From contig CANQVF010000018.1 in NCBI GenBank assembly GCA_947627185.1, positions 1 to 35,356 of the forward strand: a stretch of DNA of 35,356 nt. Reading direction: 5' to 3'. How positions within the stretch are numbered: the stretch's first letter is position 1; every line of letters begins with the position of its first letter. Positions 15,696 to 23,590 of the stretch are shown here, piece after piece. The notes beneath the pieces are model-generated. The model ran no database searches. It was not told the DNA's origin and saw only the letters and a list, made by a program, of their open reading frames with translations. The stretch comes from an uncultured Clostridia bacterium (GTDB taxonomy: Bacteria > Bacillota > Clostridia > TANB77 > CAG-508). The position numbers and the translations under genes are program-made.

Positions 15696-17480
15696 ATGGC
15701 TGATATAAAAACCAGAGATGCGGTCAAAGGCACGATTAAGACTATTGACAAAGCCGCTGTTGCTACGGAGCGTATGAAGTCCGCTTATGCCAAGACAAAG
15801 GATAAAGCGGAACAGGGCTATTATGCTGATGAAAGCTCCGCCACCGAGTACGCTTCCGATAAGATGTCCTATGCGGCTGACCGCATAAAGGACGAGGGTA
15901 TCCACCAATTCAACAAGCAGGGTCAGAAAGGTGTGCAGACCACAAAAGAGAATATCGGCAAGGCAAAGGATAAGATTGCCGATTTTAAGACCAAACGGGC
16001 AATGAAAGCCGCCGAGCAGAAAAAAGCACAGGCTGCTGCAGAACGGAACGGCTCACAGATCCGCCACGGAACTGTGAGCCGTTCTCCTGCCCCCGATGCT
16101 CCCGCAAATGGGAAAAGCCAGTTGATAAAGACCCGTCAGCAGGGACAAAAGACGGTAAAAACTACCGCCCGAAATACAGGGAAAGCAGTAAAATCCACCG
16201 CCAAAGGCACGGTCAAATCTGCCGAGAAAAGCGTGAAAACGGCTCAATCCACCTCAAAGGCGGCTATTAAGACTACCGAGCATACCGCAAAGGCAGCACA
16301 GAAAACCGCACAGGCTTCGGTCAGGGCGGCTCAGAAAGCAGCACAGGCGGCGAAAGCCACGGCAAAGGCTACTGCCCACGCCGTAAAGGTGGCAGTTAAA
16401 GCGACCATTGCGGCGCTCAAGGCGATTATTGCAGGCACAAAGGCGTTGATAGCGGCGATTGCCGCAGGCGGCTGGGTTGCCGTTGTTGTGATTATCGTTA
16501 TCTGCCTTATCGGTCTGCTTGTCGGCTCGGTGTTCGGTATCTTCTTTTCGGGCGAGGACTCTGGAAACGGAATGACAATGCAGACCGTTGTCCGTGAAAT
16601 CAATACAGAGTATGATACCAAGCTTGATGAAATCAAGAACGGCACAGCCCACGATGTTCTGGAAATGTCGGGAAGCCGTGCGGTCTGGAAAGAGGTGCTT
16701 GCGGTTTATTCTGTCAAGACCACTACCGACCCAGACAATCCGCAGGAAGTCGCCACAATGGACGACAGCAAAAAAGAGCTTCTCAAAAACATCTTCTGGG
16801 AGATGAACGAGATAAGCTCCAGAACGGAAAGCAAGACCGAAACGCAGATAACCGAGAGCGACGATGGACACGGAAATATCGTGCAGACCGAAACCACCGT
16901 TACCCAGACCTACCTCTATATCACAGTTGCCCATAAGACAGCCGAGGAAATGGCGGATAAGTACAATTTCAATGCAGAACAGAGGGAACAGCTATCCGAA
17001 CTGCTTGCCGAGGAAAACAATTCGCTATGGTCGCAGGTGCTATACGGCATTTCTGGCGGCGACGGCGAAATTGTAAGCGTGGCATTGTCGCAGGTCGGCA
17101 ATATAGGCGGGCAGCCTTATTGGAGTTGGTACGGCTTTGACGGGCGTGTGGAATGGTGTGCCTGCTTTGTATCATGGTGTGCCAACGAGTGCGGCTATAT
17201 CGACAGCGGCGTTATCCCGAAATTTGCAGGCTGCGTTAATGGCTCACAGTGGTTTAAGGACAGAGGGCAATGGCAGGACGGCGGCTTTACCCCAGAAGCA
17301 GGACAAATTATCTTCTTTGACTGGGAGGGCGACGGAGAAACCGACCATGTGGGCATAGTAGAGCGTGTGGAAAACGGCACGGTCTATACCGTTGAGGGCA
17401 ACTCTGGCGATGCCTGCCGACAGAACAGCTACTCTATCGGCAGCAGCGTGATTTACGGTTACGGTATCCCTGCCTATTGA
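15696..17480 (+). CDS. CD1108-family mobile element protein with CHAP peptidoglycan hydrolase domain
   Basis: A 594-residue protein that opens the cell wall for the channel. Residues 1-250 are an Ala/Lys/Thr-rich, repetitive, basic helical region. One membrane helix follows (about 258-285), then a linker domain and a C-terminal CHAP domain (about 470-594). The likely catalytic Cys488 is in EWCACFVSWC and His551 in TDHVGIVERV. ATG 15696 is preceded by GAAAGGGGG. This is the last gene of the transfer operon; a bidirectional terminator follows. Related elements often carry CD1107 and topoisomerase genes next; here the order changes to cargo. Confidence 0.9.
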   Translation: MADIKTRDAVKGTIKTIDKAAVATERMKSAYAKTKDKAEQGYYADESSATEYASDKMSYAADRIKDEGIHQFNKQGQKGVQTTKENIGKAKDKIADFKTKRAMKAAEQKKAQAAAERNGSQIRHGTVSRSPAPDAPANGKSQLIKTRQQGQKTVKTTARNTGKAVKSTAKGTVKSAEKSVKTAQSTSKAAIKTTEHTAKAAQKTAQASVRAAQKAAQAAKATAKATAHAVKVAVKATIAALKAIIAGTKALIAAIAAGGWVAVVVIIVICLIGLLVGSVFGIFFSGEDSGNGMTMQTVVREINTEYDTKLDEIKNGTAHDVLEMSGSRAVWKEVLAVYSVKTTTDPDNPQEVATMDDSKKELLKNIFWEMNEISSRTESKTETQITESDDGHGNIVQTETTVTQTYLYITVAHKTAEEMADKYNFNAEQREQLSELLAEENNSLWSQVLYGISGGDGEIVSVALSQVGNIGGQPYWSWYGFDGRVEWCACFVSWCANECGYIDSGVIPKFAGCVNGSQWFKDRGQWQDGGFTPEAGQIIFFDWEGDGETDHVGIVERVENGTVYTVEGNSGDACRQNSYSIGSSVIYGYGIPAY

Positions 17481-17495
17481 TGGCAAAATGGGTAA

Positions 17496-17530
17496 AAGAA
17501 AACCAGAGGATTATTCCTCTGGCTCTTTTG
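17496..17530. terminator. Bidirectional terminator between transfer operon and XRE gene
   Basis: CCAGAGGA (17503-17510) pairs with TCCTCTGG (17515-17522). On the + strand CTCTTTTG follows; on the minus strand TTTTCTTTTACC follows. It separates two convergent genes and overlaps the last codons of the minus-strand gene. Confidence 0.75.
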
Positions 17531-17870
17531 CCTTACATAATCCGTTTACAGTTGCTTCTATCACGGACAGTTCTCTATCATCTAATCTGTCGAGCTGTGC
17601 GTCTAAGCGTCTGCGGACGGAACTTTTCTTGACTTCTTTGTTAGGGAATATGTACTCGTCAACCGATACATCGAACATCGTCATAAGCTGAATGAACAGC
17701 TCCAGACTTGGCTTTTGACCCTCATTTTCAACCGCTTGCAGATGTCTTGGGTCATAGTCAACGATACGGGAAAGCTGTTCCCTTGTCATTCCCTGTGCCA
17801 ACCGTGCTTTCTTGATAGCCTGCCCGATTGGCTTAAAATCGAAGTCAAAATCGTTGTTTCTTTCGTCCAT
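17511..17870 (-). CDS. XRE-family helix-turn-helix regulator
   Basis: A 119-residue repressor-like protein. The HTH_XRE domain spans about residues 14-70 (IGQAIKKARLAQGMTREQLSRIVDYDPRHLQAVE, then PSLELFIQLMTMFDVSVDEY). A short charged C-terminal helix region probably mediates dimerisation. GGTGGTGAG just upstream decides ATG at 17870; an earlier in-frame Met at 17894 has no such site. It is the only minus-strand gene in the element and lies opposite the transfer operon's end. Its own upstream region carries 22-bp-spaced CTCTTAT repeats that could be its operator (inference). Confidence 0.88.
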   Translation of the reverse strand: MDERNNDFDFDFKPIGQAIKKARLAQGMTREQLSRIVDYDPRHLQAVENEGQKPSLELFIQLMTMFDVSVDEYIFPNKEVKKSSVRRRLDAQLDRLDDRELSVIEATVNGLCKAKEPEE

Positions 17871-17926
17871 AAGCTCACCACCTTGTATCAACATAATGCT
17901 TCCATTATATTTTACAGAAGTGACAG

Positions 17927-17988
17927 CTCTTATAGAACGATTTGAAATCTCTTATAATAGGATATTTAATCTCTTATTTACAGAGATT
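17927..17988 (+). promoter_or_regulatory. CTCTTAT iteron-like operator region
   Basis: CTCTTAT occurs at 17927-17933, 17949-17955 and 17971-17977, each exactly 22 bp (two helical turns) apart. The last two copies extend to AATCTCTTAT. AATCTCT (17968-17974) also forms an inverted repeat with AGAGATT (17982-17988). A possible + strand promoter, TTATAG (17930-17935) and TATAAT (17953-17958) with 17-bp spacing, overlaps the repeats. It lies between the divergent XRE and winged-helix genes. Confidence 0.55.
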
Positions 17989-18033
17989 AAAAGACTGAAA
18001 TGTGTCCTTTGTGAAAACAAATTTGGGTTTCTC

Positions 18034-18074
18034 TTGACTTTTATCAATTTTAATAATATAATTAACTTTGATAA
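18034..18074 (+). promoter_or_regulatory. Promoter with overlapping operator for the winged-helix gene
   Basis: TTGACT (18034-18039) and TATAAT (18057-18062) with a 17-base spacer form a near-consensus sigma-A promoter. TTATCAA (18041-18047) and TTGATAA (18068-18074) are a perfect inverted repeat centred on the -10 box, a typical autorepressor site. The ribosome binding site AAAGGAGG follows directly. Confidence 0.75.
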
Positions 18075-18089
18075 AGGAGGATAAATGCA

Positions 18090-18599
18090 ATGGAACTCAT
18101 GAAAATACTTTCCAACCCCGCCAGAGTACAGGTCATACAATATTTACAAATTCAAGGCGAAGCGACAACAAAACAGATTGCTGAAGCAATCCCCAATATT
18201 CCCGCCCCCACACTGTATCGACACATCAATGCGCTTTTGAAAGAGGGGGCATTGCTTGTAAAAGAAGAACGAAAGGTCAGAGGAAGTCTGGAAAGGCTGC
18301 TCACTATTAACAAGGAGAGTTTCGCATCTGCCGAGAACAACATCGCAGACCTTTCCTATCAATTTCTGATGGGGCTTTTCGCAAGGTTTCAAAAGTATAG
18401 CTGCAAAAAGAACGCTGACCCCCAAAAAGACCGTCTGAGCATGAGGACTACTATGCTTACTCTTACAGATGAAAACTTTGATAAGTTTATGCGTGAAATT
18501 GCAGAGGTCATCAAGAAATACGAAGAAAATGCAGACAAGACTGGAAAACTCCGCAGCGTTTCCTTTATATCTGCCCCTTTAGAGGAGGAAGAAAAATGA
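18090..18599 (+). CDS. Winged-helix (ArsR/PadR-like) transcriptional regulator
   Basis: A 169-residue regulator. The winged helix covers about residues 1-75 (MKILSNPARVQVIQYLQIQG, TTKQIAEAIPNIPAPTLYRHINALLKEG). The remaining helical part probably binds a ligand or dimerises. AAAGGAGG (18073-18080) supports the ATG at 18090. Its stop overlaps the start of the alpha/beta hydrolase (ATGA), so the two are co-translated. It likely represses its own promoter through the TTATCAA/TTGATAA site. No cysteine metal site typical of metal-sensing ArsR proteins is visible. Confidence 0.82.
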   Translation: MELMKILSNPARVQVIQYLQIQGEATTKQIAEAIPNIPAPTLYRHINALLKEGALLVKEERKVRGSLERLLTINKESFASAENNIADLSYQFLMGLFARFQKYSCKKNADPQKDRLSMRTTMLTLTDENFDKFMREIAEVIKKYEENADKTGKLRSVSFISAPLEEEEK

Positions 18600-19564
18600 C
18601 TTTTCATGAAGAAAATGTTTTTATAGAGGGAAAGGTTTCTATCGGAGCGACTATTTCCTATACCGATAAAAACAGGCTGTCCCCTGCCATTGTCTTTATT
18701 ATGGGAACAGGAAAAACTGACCGTGATGGAAATGAGAAAGGCTTTAAGACAGATTTTTACAAAAATCTGTCCGAAGATTTTGGGGGCTGCGGATATGTAT
18801 GTGTCCGATATGACAAGCGGGGGACATTCCAGTCAGAGGGCAACTTTGCCACGGCAGGATTAAGCGACCTTATGGATGATGCTGTTTCGGTAATACAGTA
18901 TACGAAAGCGCTTCCCTATGTTGATAAGGAAAAAGTGATTGTCTGCGGTCACAGCGAGGGGGCGATGATTGCCACATTACTCAGCGCACAGGAAAGCACC
19001 GCAGGATTGCTCCTGCTTGGCGGAGCTGCCACTTGTATGAAAGATGCACTTTTCTATCAAAACAGGCTTGCAGCGGAGGAATTTCAGCAGAAAAAAGGAC
19101 TTCTCGGACTACTGCTCCGTAGCCAGACAACAGAAGCAAAGACCAATGCCAAAATAGAAACAATGTTTGAAAGATGTATATCTGCAAAGAAAGACAAGGT
19201 GTTTTTCGGCGGGGCAATGTTAAACGCAAAGTGGGTCAGAGAACACGCTTCCTATTCCTCGGAGGATTATATATCGCTGCTCCAAAGATATGGCAAACCC
19301 ATTTTAGCAGTTACTGGAACAGCAGACATTTCAACCGATTACAGACGTTTATCTGTTTTAGAGGATATCCCTCTTGCGGAAAGCTATACGCCGCAGAGGG
19401 TAAACCACATCTTGCGGGAAGTTGACGATGACAACAGCGTGATGACGATAAAGAAGCAATATAAACGGCTTGCAGGGAGACCTATGCACACGCTGACAGA
19501 AGAAAAAATAAAGGAATGGTTAAGCCAGTTCCAGACAATAGGAAACGGGGGTGTAGCAAAATGA
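18596..19564 (+). CDS. Alpha/beta hydrolase
   Basis: A 322-residue serine hydrolase of the alpha/beta fold. The nucleophile elbow is GHSEG (Ser120), preceded by the usual strand VIVCG. The oxyanion region is near IVFIMGTG, and YDKRGTFQSEGNF resembles the family's YD.RG.G.S.G motif. A late His (RVNHILREVDDD) is a plausible catalytic base. The substrate is unknown; esterase or peptidase-like members exist. It is cytoplasmic, with no signal peptide. It shares an operon with the winged-helix gene upstream and a membrane zinc-ribbon protein downstream, both through ATGA overlaps. Confidence 0.85.
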   Translation: MTFHEENVFIEGKVSIGATISYTDKNRLSPAIVFIMGTGKTDRDGNEKGFKTDFYKNLSEDFGGCGYVCVRYDKRGTFQSEGNFATAGLSDLMDDAVSVIQYTKALPYVDKEKVIVCGHSEGAMIATLLSAQESTAGLLLLGGAATCMKDALFYQNRLAAEEFQQKKGLLGLLLRSQTTEAKTNAKIETMFERCISAKKDKVFFGGAMLNAKWVREHASYSSEDYISLLQRYGKPILAVTGTADISTDYRRLSVLEDIPLAESYTPQRVNHILREVDDDNSVMTIKKQYKRLAGRPMHTLTEEKIKEWLSQFQTIGNGGVAK

Positions 19565-19917
19565 AAAAACCCTTACATTCAAATAAAAAGAAACGGGTAA
19601 TGTCGGCTGTCATTGCTCTATTTGGAGTGTGTATTTTAGTCGCTTGTATTATGCTGACGAGAAATGTTACAGATATAAGCCAGACTGCAAAAATTGTTAT
19701 TATAGCAAGCGGATGTATTGTATTAGTAACAGCTTTGGTTATTTCCGTTATTTTAGACCGAGAGGTTTGCAGATTTAAGTGTCAGAAATGCGGTCATCAA
19801 TTTAAACCTACTCTAACAGCATACTTAATTGGCGCACATTTTCCCATGAAACGGCATTTGAAATGCCCTAATTGTGGGGAACACGGATATTGCAGGGTAA
19901 AAATATATGAAAAATAA
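19561..19917 (+). CDS. Two-helix membrane protein with C-terminal zinc ribbon
   Basis: A 118-residue protein. A basic N-terminus leads into two membrane helices (about 14-33 and 43-65). A cytoplasmic zinc-ribbon-like tail follows, with CQKC (74-77) and CPNC (102-105). No named family recognised; function unknown. ATG 19561 overlaps the hydrolase stop. Its own stop overlaps the KTR gene start by 11 bases, so it is part of one operon. Confidence 0.7.
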   Translation: MKKPLHSNKKKRVMSAVIALFGVCILVACIMLTRNVTDISQTAKIVIIASGCIVLVTALVISVILDREVCRFKCQKCGHQFKPTLTAYLIGAHFPMKRHLKCPNCGEHGYCRVKIYEK

Positions 19918-20113
19918 ATGGATACTTTGTCCCATCTGCGGCAATAAAACAAGGTTGCAGATACGGGAAGATACAGAGCTGAAAAACTTTCCCCTCTACT
20001 GCCCGAAGTGCAAGCAGGAAAGTTTGATTGAAGCAAAGGATTTACAGGTGACGGTTATCACAGAATCAGACACAGTGAAAATGAATTTTCATAATAACAG
20101 CTCACGAGTTTAA
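19907..20113 (+). CDS. Cysteine-rich KTR protein, copy A
   Basis: A 68-residue small protein with two CxxC pairs (C8/C11 and C32/C35) around the KTR motif (GNKTRLQIREDTELKNFPLY). This is the cysteine-rich KTR family often seen in Tn916-like elements; it probably binds zinc, function unknown. 110 bases of the gene (19946-20055) recur almost identically in copy B at 23633-23742. The tails after VTV differ, so the repeat breaks inside the reading frames. Confidence 0.85.
   Translation: MKNKWILCPICGNKTRLQIREDTELKNFPLYCPKCKQESLIEAKDLQVTVITESDTVKMNFHNNSSRV
19946..20055 (+). repeat. 110-bp direct repeat, copy A (KTR gene)
   Basis: It matches 23633-23742 at 105 of 110 bases (five substitutions, no gaps), 3,687 bp apart in direct orientation. 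It brackets the XRE-DUF4097, CPBP, DUF2975-like and C-N hydrolase genes. Confidence 0.9.
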
Positions 20114-20171
20114 TTCTTGGCTTAAAATACGCAAATGCCACGCAAAGTAGCAGAAAAATCCCGAATGTCAT

Positions 20172-20210
20172 CTGTACTTTCTTGTAGTGTAAAGTGCAGT
20201 TTTCTATACT
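20172..20210 (+). promoter_or_regulatory. Promoter with inverted repeat for the XRE-DUF4097 operon
   Basis: TTGTAG (20182-20187) and TATACT (20205-20210) are 17 bases apart. CTGTACTTT (20172-20180) and AAAGTGCAG (20191-20199) form an inverted repeat (8 of 9 match) flanking the -35, a plausible operator for the downstream XRE regulator. Confidence 0.5.
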
Positions 20211-20239
20211 GGGTATATCAAAACAAGGAGGTCACGAAC

Positions 20240-21127
20240 ATGACATTTGCAGAAAAATTAAAATCTATTCGCAAACAGGCGGGTATGTCGCAGGAACAGT
20301 TAGCGGAAAAACTTAGCGTGTCAAGACAGGCAGTGACAAAATGGGAAACCGATGCAGGCATTCCCGATATTGAAAATATGATGGCAATTTCCGCCCTGTT
20401 CGACATTTCCATTGACGAGCTGCTCTCCAACGAAAAGGGAGCGAAGAAACCGACAGAGTATCTTTTTGAGAGCGTCACGGAGTACGATATTGACGAGCCG
20501 AAACGCTATGACATGAAGTTCGGCGGTGCAAAGCAATTCCAGTTGTCAGGCTACGAAGGCGAGAAAATCCGTGTCCGTCTGGCATCCAATACCTTCTCCA
20601 CGCTCCAGAATGATTTCAAGGTCAAGATTGACGACATCCGAAAAAGGATTGATGTGGATGTAAACCGAAAAAATGGCGTATCCGAAACGACGGCAAAGGA
20701 AGCGGTCAATATCTTCGTCCAAATCCCATCACCCTATGTCGGGAAAATCGAATGTGCGGTCAATGCGGAGACGGTGGAAATCCGTTCTCTGGAATGCGAC
20801 AGCATAGAGCTTGATGTAAAGACGCCGTATATCGCTTTGGCGGATGTTTCTGGTACGGTAGAGGTAAACTGCAATCTGGATATGGAGATTGTATGCCGTT
20901 CTTTGAATGGGGAGATTGCAATCAACCAAGTATCGGCAACCTCAAAAATCCATGTTCCAGAGGACACTGTTTTTACTGCCGTTACAAAGGGAATTGGAAC
21001 AAGTATCTCTTATGAGAAAGACGGACGGCAGACGGAACGCTTCGACACGCCCGATGCGGAGAATATCATTGAACTGAACGGTATCAAGAGCGAGCTTGTC
21101 ATTAGCACGGACAGGGAAAGGAGCTAA
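20240..21127 (+). CDS. XRE regulator fused to a DUF4097 (toastrack-like) beta domain
   Basis: A 295-residue protein. HTH_XRE covers about residues 5-62 (LKSIRKQAGMSQEQLAEKLS, SRQAVTKWETDAGIPDIENM). A long beta-strand-rich region follows from about residue 90, with repeated short strands (VEIRSLECDSIELDVKTPY region), matching DUF4097/putative adhesin folds. There is no membrane helix. It probably senses a cytoplasmic ligand or a partner and regulates its operon; DUF4097 domains are often linked to envelope-stress modules. CAAGGAGG supports ATG 20240. The CPBP gene starts 4 bases after its stop. Confidence 0.85.
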   Translation: MTFAEKLKSIRKQAGMSQEQLAEKLSVSRQAVTKWETDAGIPDIENMMAISALFDISIDELLSNEKGAKKPTEYLFESVTEYDIDEPKRYDMKFGGAKQFQLSGYEGEKIRVRLASNTFSTLQNDFKVKIDDIRKRIDVDVNRKNGVSETTAKEAVNIFVQIPSPYVGKIECAVNAETVEIRSLECDSIELDVKTPYIALADVSGTVEVNCNLDMEIVCRSLNGEIAINQVSATSKIHVPEDTVFTAVTKGIGTSISYEKDGRQTERFDTPDAENIIELNGIKSELVISTDRERS

Positions 21128-21131
21128 TGGA

Positions 21132-21956
21132 ATGAAAGCAAATTATCTGAAGAAATATATCATCAGCTCCTATATTCTGGTCTGGTTGCTCATTATTTTT
21201 GTAGCAGGCTCGGCAAGCCTTGTCTTTCATGCGCCGCCTGTCATCATGTGGGTTGTCCGAAACCTTATCGCATGGTCGCCGACCTACCTGCTTTTGATTG
21301 GATGGAGGTATTTCAGACCAGATGAAACAAGGGCGGCTTTTGTAAAAAGATGTTTTTCGGGAAAAATCAAACCATTGTTATTAGTGTTCTCCTTTGCACT
21401 TGTGTTTGGAATCAGCCTGCTGTCGCTCTTTATTTTTTCCTGTATCGAGGGAAGAACAATGATGTCCTATATCAATTTCGGGACAACGCCCCTTGCACTC
21501 AGCGTGTTCCTTTCGTTCACTTCGGGTCCGACGGGCGAGGAATTAGGATGGCGTGGCTTTATGCGGGAGGAATTTAACAAGAGGTACGGCTTCCTTAAAT
21601 CCTCTGTCTGCCAAGGCTTGGTGTGGTGCTTCTGGCATACGCTGTTGTGGATTGTGGATTCGGATTTCACTGATTGGAGAGCAATCCCCTATGTCATTTC
21701 CAATATTGTCGTCATCACATCAATTACCGTGCTGATGAACATTTTCTTGGAACGGCATAACAACCTGCTCTACTCGGTATTGCTGCATTTCGGCTTTAAT
21801 ATCATCTATGTATTTTTAGATGCGGATATAGGATTCTTTGTGATTTTGACCGTTCTGTATCTGGTAATTACACCGATTGCCGTATTGATAAGGAATAAGA
21901 CTGCCGAAAGGCTTTTGAAAAATAATGACAACGGAGAAAGGAAAATAGAAAAATGA
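21132..21956 (+). CDS. CPBP-family intramembrane glutamic endopeptidase, copy 1
   Basis: A 274-residue polytopic membrane protein with about eight hydrophobic helices. The CPBP (Abi) motifs are intact: EELGWRGF (E136, E137, R141), FWHTLLWIV and HFGFNIIYV. Bacterial relatives process membrane proteins or give immunity to peptide toxins. An ATG at 21127 meets a stop after one codon, so ATG 21132 is the start, with AAAGGAG upstream. It overlaps the next gene (ATGA) and sits in the XRE-DUF4097 operon. Confidence 0.9.
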   Translation: MKANYLKKYIISSYILVWLLIIFVAGSASLVFHAPPVIMWVVRNLIAWSPTYLLLIGWRYFRPDETRAAFVKRCFSGKIKPLLLVFSFALVFGISLLSLFIFSCIEGRTMMSYINFGTTPLALSVFLSFTSGPTGEELGWRGFMREEFNKRYGFLKSSVCQGLVWCFWHTLLWIVDSDFTDWRAIPYVISNIVVITSITVLMNIFLERHNNLLYSVLLHFGFNIIYVFLDADIGFFVILTVLYLVITPIAVLIRNKTAERLLKNNDNGERKIEK

Positions 21957-22465
21957 GTAATTTAGAAAAAATCCAAAAAGGAATGAGGGTGTTGCAGATA
22001 CTCTCAAAAATTGTTTTGATATTTGCTATTGTGGGAGTGGCTTTCACATCAATCGGGGCGACTCTCGTGGCATCAGATGTGTTAAACATGGAAAACCAGT
22101 TTCTTCACTTCCTGTCAGTTACGGCTGAAATAAGCAAAGGACAGCTTGTAGGAACTTTAACCGCTGCGGCTGTGTCCTTGTTGTTTGGAGGGATTATCAC
22201 AGTGTTTGTCTACCGTTATTTTACGGCGGAGCTGAAAGAGGGAACGCCATTTACAAACGCAGGTGCGGACAGAATAAAGTGGCTTGGGATTATGCAGATA
22301 GTGTTATCTATCATATCTACACAGATTGTGGATGTAATCTACGAGAAAATCGGTCTGGCGGAATGGAACCGCTTTGATGATGCAAGCCACATTGGGATTG
22401 GAATCGGTCTGATTTTACTGGGAATGGTTGTCCGTTATGGTGCGGAACTGGAGCAGAAAAAGTAA
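21953..22465 (+). CDS. DUF2975-like four-helix membrane protein
   Basis: A 170-residue protein with four membrane helices (about 13-38, 62-85, 101-121, 140-160). The segment FTAELKEGTPFTNAGADRIKWLGI between helices 2 and 3 is characteristic of DUF2975 proteins. These are often encoded next to a small XRE regulator; here an XRE-DUF4097 protein is in the same operon. Function unknown. ATG 21953 overlaps the CPBP stop. Confidence 0.75.
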   Translation: MSNLEKIQKGMRVLQILSKIVLIFAIVGVAFTSIGATLVASDVLNMENQFLHFLSVTAEISKGQLVGTLTAAAVSLLFGGIITVFVYRYFTAELKEGTPFTNAGADRIKWLGIMQIVLSIISTQIVDVIYEKIGLAEWNRFDDASHIGIGIGLILLGMVVRYGAELEQKK

Positions 22466-22489
22466 TCACAAGCAAAGCGGAGGAAAGGA

Positions 22490-23566
22490 ATGAAAACGAA
22501 AAAAAGGATAAAAATTATGCTTATCATAATGGCTGCTTTACTTGTTGTAGTAATGATAGCATTTGCAGGGATATGGAATATGTTTGGTGAAAAGATTAAG
22601 GCGGCAAAGAGTATCCATAGCCTTGAGGATGGGCTATATTATCTGGAATATAAAGGCAATTATGGCTTTGATGCGTTTCTTGAGCAAGGCGGAGCGGTAT
22701 CTGATGCGGATATGGCTGTATATATCACAGAATTTCTGTCGAATGGATTTTATCACGGAAATAGCAGCTCAGCTGAAAAAGATTTTGGGTGCAGTTCCTT
22801 ATGTGTAGGCACATCCTCTGGCTCTCAGCTTATGGGGCGCAATTTTGACTGGAAAAAATGCAGCGCAATTATCGTACATACAATACCCGATAACGGTTAT
22901 GAATCCATTTCAACCTGTAATATTGAATTTTTGGGTTTTGGCGAGAATTGGAAACCAGAGGGAATCACGAATCAGTATATGGCATTGGCGGCAATTTATG
23001 TCCCATTGGACGGTATGAATGAGAAAGGGCTGTGCGTAGCTGATTTGATTAACGGTGATGAGGAAGAAACACATCAGAAAACTGGAAAGCCTGCTTTGAC
23101 AACCGTATCTGCAATCAGACTTCTTCTTGATAAAGCGGCGACTGTTGATGAAGCTGTTTCATTATTATATGAATACGATATGAATTCTTCTATTGGTACG
23201 GCACATCATCTTGCTGTTTCCGATGCGGATGGAAATTCTGTTGTGATTGAGTATGTCAATAATGAAATGGTAGTTACAAAAACTTCTGCTGTTACAAATC
23301 ATTATCTGTCCGAAGGAGAAAAGTTTGGGATTGGCAATGAGGAATCCCATAAACGGTATAACACTCTGGTTTCTGCGTGGCAAGAGAATGAGGGGTGTAT
23401 GGAGATTGGAATGCTTCAGGAAATTATGGAAACTGTTTCTTATTCCAACGTAACACAATGGAGCATCATTTATGATAAAACAAATCGGACAGCGGATTTT
23501 TATTGGCAGAGGCAGTATGACACTCCGCACCATTTTGAAATAGGGGAAACCTGTGAAGAAAAATAA
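22490..23566 (+). CDS. Membrane-anchored linear amide C-N hydrolase (choloylglycine hydrolase/acyltransferase-like)
   Basis: A 358-residue Ntn-type hydrolase anchored by one N-terminal helix (about 8-30). The likely nucleophile is Cys101 in FGCSSLCVGT, followed by the family signature LMGRNFDW (R117, N118, D120). LDGMNEKGLCVADLI and AHHLAVSDADGNSVVIEYV are also typical. Known relatives cleave bile-salt amides, penicillin V or acyl-amino acid/peptide bonds; the substrate here is unknown. In many relatives the Cys becomes the N-terminus after cleavage; whether that occurs in a membrane-anchored form is unclear. GCGGAGGAAAGG precedes the ATG. Confidence 0.85.
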   Translation: MKTKKRIKIMLIIMAALLVVVMIAFAGIWNMFGEKIKAAKSIHSLEDGLYYLEYKGNYGFDAFLEQGGAVSDADMAVYITEFLSNGFYHGNSSSAEKDFGCSSLCVGTSSGSQLMGRNFDWKKCSAIIVHTIPDNGYESISTCNIEFLGFGENWKPEGITNQYMALAAIYVPLDGMNEKGLCVADLINGDEEETHQKTGKPALTTVSAIRLLLDKAATVDEAVSLLYEYDMNSSIGTAHHLAVSDADGNSVVIEYVNNEMVVTKTSAVTNHYLSEGEKFGIGNEESHKRYNTLVSAWQENEGCMEIGMLQEIMETVSYSNVTQWSIIYDKTNRTADFYWQRQYDTPHHFEIGETCEEK

Positions 23567-23590
23567 GAAGCATAAATCGGGAGGATTTCT

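Noticed and set aside
16254..16934. 226-codon minus-strand frame under the CHAP protein gene
   Set aside because: It lies antisense to an Ala/Lys-rich repetitive coding region; its composition is the mirror of that bias and there is no start signal.
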